Source of the DNA: Amorphophallus konjac
Taxonomy: Eukaryota > Streptophyta > Magnoliopsida > Alismatales > Araceae
DNA: 64,000 bases
Reading direction: 5' to 3'
NCBI GenBank assembly: GCA_022559845.1
Contig: CM040117.1
Location: forward strand, 76,731,731 to 76,795,730
Shown here: positions 62,691 through 64,000 of the stretch, in pieces
How positions within the stretch are numbered: position 1 is the first letter of the stretch
Layout of the letters: every line of letters begins with the position of its first letter
The notes under the pieces: model-generated
Databases searched by the model: none
What the model saw: only the letters and a program-made list of their open reading frames with translations
What the model was told of the DNA's origin: nothing
Position numbers and translations under genes: made by a program

Positions 62691-64000
62691 ATGTCTGCTT
62701 TGCAAGGGAGCAAGCGAAAGTGACGCGGAGGTGAAATGGAAAGGAGATGGAGCGAAAGTGACAGCGACGTGAAATGGAGATGAAGCGGAGATGAAGCGGA
62801 GAGAACTGATAAGCGGGCATCAAGGCAAAAGACACCCGTTTTAAACAACAAGCGACAGGAATTCTCCCGAAATCACCGAACCAACCACCAGGATTGGATG
62901 ACAAGAATGAGACATGTCTGGAGAATTAAACTAATAGGAAAAAAAAGGAAGCACGACCATGCTCATCGGGGACACAATCCACAGACAATCAGGGGGTCGG
63001 AAAGGAGCATAACGTAAAAAGCAAGAGAAATATAACTGAGATAAAATCCAGACAGGAATCACACTGGCCAACCAGACCAAGCGAAAAGATCAGAGAAATC
63101 GTTCAAATTCAGAGTGGAATAAAGATCTCTTATCCAAGAGACATGAAGTGCAACTAACCATTATTGAGGAGAAACCTTGAATGGATCACGAGACGTTAAT
63201 GCTCAAAATATGACATGATGCATGCTGGGCTAAAATAAAGAAATCATCAAAACGAATGCAAAGAAATCATAAAATAGAAAGTATTCGAGAATAGTATTGC
63301 TAGATTGGAACGATCAGGGTCAAGACACTATCCGCAACCACGGCGTGCGTGATAGAACCATCATTCCCTAATTTTCCCAACCTAACGGCCTATCCGATGA
63401 TTAAACATGTGCACCTAGATCATCATCGTTTTTGTTAGAGGGGAACGTCAGATCCTGGAACACATGAATGACCAGCCGGTTCTCGAGATAATATAACAAT
63501 ATAGATACCATATAGTAATGCAACAATGAATAGGGATAGAAGGCCATACCTGACTTACCTGTGCAGGCGAAATGGCATTTTTTTTATTTTTATTTTCTGA
63601 TTTTTTTTTCATTTTTTTATATATAAGACAAATATGATAAACAAACAAGTGTAAACATAGACAAAACAACATAACTATCAACTGAACGACAAACAACACG
63701 ACATAACATAATGGTCAAATGAAATGGGAGACAATGCAACATAACATAACAAAGGCACACGAGCACATATGCAATGGCATGAACGAACAACATGCATGCA
63801 TGAACACGGTGTGACAAGACAACAACGCGGTGGGACAACACACGGTTGGGAAAAGAACATGGGACATAAAGGGGTGACTAACAACATGTGCAAGACAACT
63901 AACAACACTCGGTGAGAGATAAAACAACATGTGTGGGATAACACGGTGGGACATAAATATGTGACAAGGACACGGCGGGACAAAAGACATAAATAAATAC
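62691..64000 (-). other. Probable 3' UTR of a neighbouring Tat-type element
   Basis: No ORF with recognisable product. Short purine-rich repeats (GATGGAGCGAAAGTGAC, GTGAAATGGAGATGAAGCGG) at 62715-62805 precede the PPT in element sense. A/T tracts near 63570-63630 and loosely repetitive ACAACATG/GGTGGGACA words occur from 63650 to the end. Assignment rests mainly on the PPT at 62677-62690. Confidence 0.35.

Noticed and set aside
63448..63990. Cys/Val-rich minus-strand ORFs at the right edge
   Set aside because: Three overlapping frames over loosely repetitive ACAACATG-type sequence. No domain, and probably Tat 3' UTR.

Overview
This window is intergenic DNA from a flowering-plant nuclear genome. 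It is filled almost completely by nested LTR retrotransposons. I recognise no host gene, tRNA, rRNA or CRISPR. Plant origin follows from the element types: a Copia element with SIRE/Maximus-like gag and LTR, Tekay/Del-like chromoviruses primed by initiator tRNA-Met, and a Tat-lineage Gypsy element with two RNase H domains, 3' minisatellites and an antisense ORF. Family assignments are from motif recognition, not from a database search. In the entries, elements are called E1 to E8.

Layout. E1 (1-5905, +): the 3' part of a SIRE-like Copia element, with gag but no recognisable pol, then a 2.1-kb 3' LTR. E2 (5906-8164 and 17878-19270, +): an old, heavily broken Gypsy gag-pol, split by E3 (8165-17877, -), a chromovirus with two ~2.36-kb LTRs. 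E4 (19271-21950, +): an LTR cut into E2's integrase region. E5 (21951-23779, -): a related LTR in the opposite orientation, running into an assembly gap (23780-23878). E6 (23879-26735 and 49021-62676, -): a Tat-lineage element. Its 3' minisatellite is interrupted by E7 (26736-49020, +), a Tekay-like element with ~3.8-kb LTRs and target duplication TTGCC. The RNase H region of E7 is interrupted by E8 (33243-43355, +), a young Tekay-like element with target duplication CTTCT, nearly identical LTRs and an almost intact 1,424-codon polyprotein. 62677-64000 looks like the 3' end of another Tat-type element abutting E6's 5' LTR.

How the parts work together: each autonomous element encodes Gag, aspartic protease, reverse transcriptase, RNase H and integrase; the LTRs supply promoter and transcript ends, and PBS and polypurine tract prime the two DNA strands. 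Nesting orders the insertions: E2 before E1, E3 and E4; E6 before E7 before E8. E8 is the only near-intact copy. E3, E6 and E7 carry many stop codons, several of which look like CAG-to-TAG or CGA-to-TGA.

The most unusual content is structural. E1's LTR leader holds eight AAGCTGT repeats, each framed by its own different but self-complementary 3-4 bp arms, interleaved with longer hairpins. The Tekay-type LTRs (E4, E5, E7, E8) share splice-site-like ends framing arrays of unrelated short hairpins, a conserved ~95-nt block with a covarying stem, and a hairpin just before the acceptor. E6 also has a hairpin cluster in its LTR and a canonical-looking leader intron. I know of no description of these features, but could not search for one.
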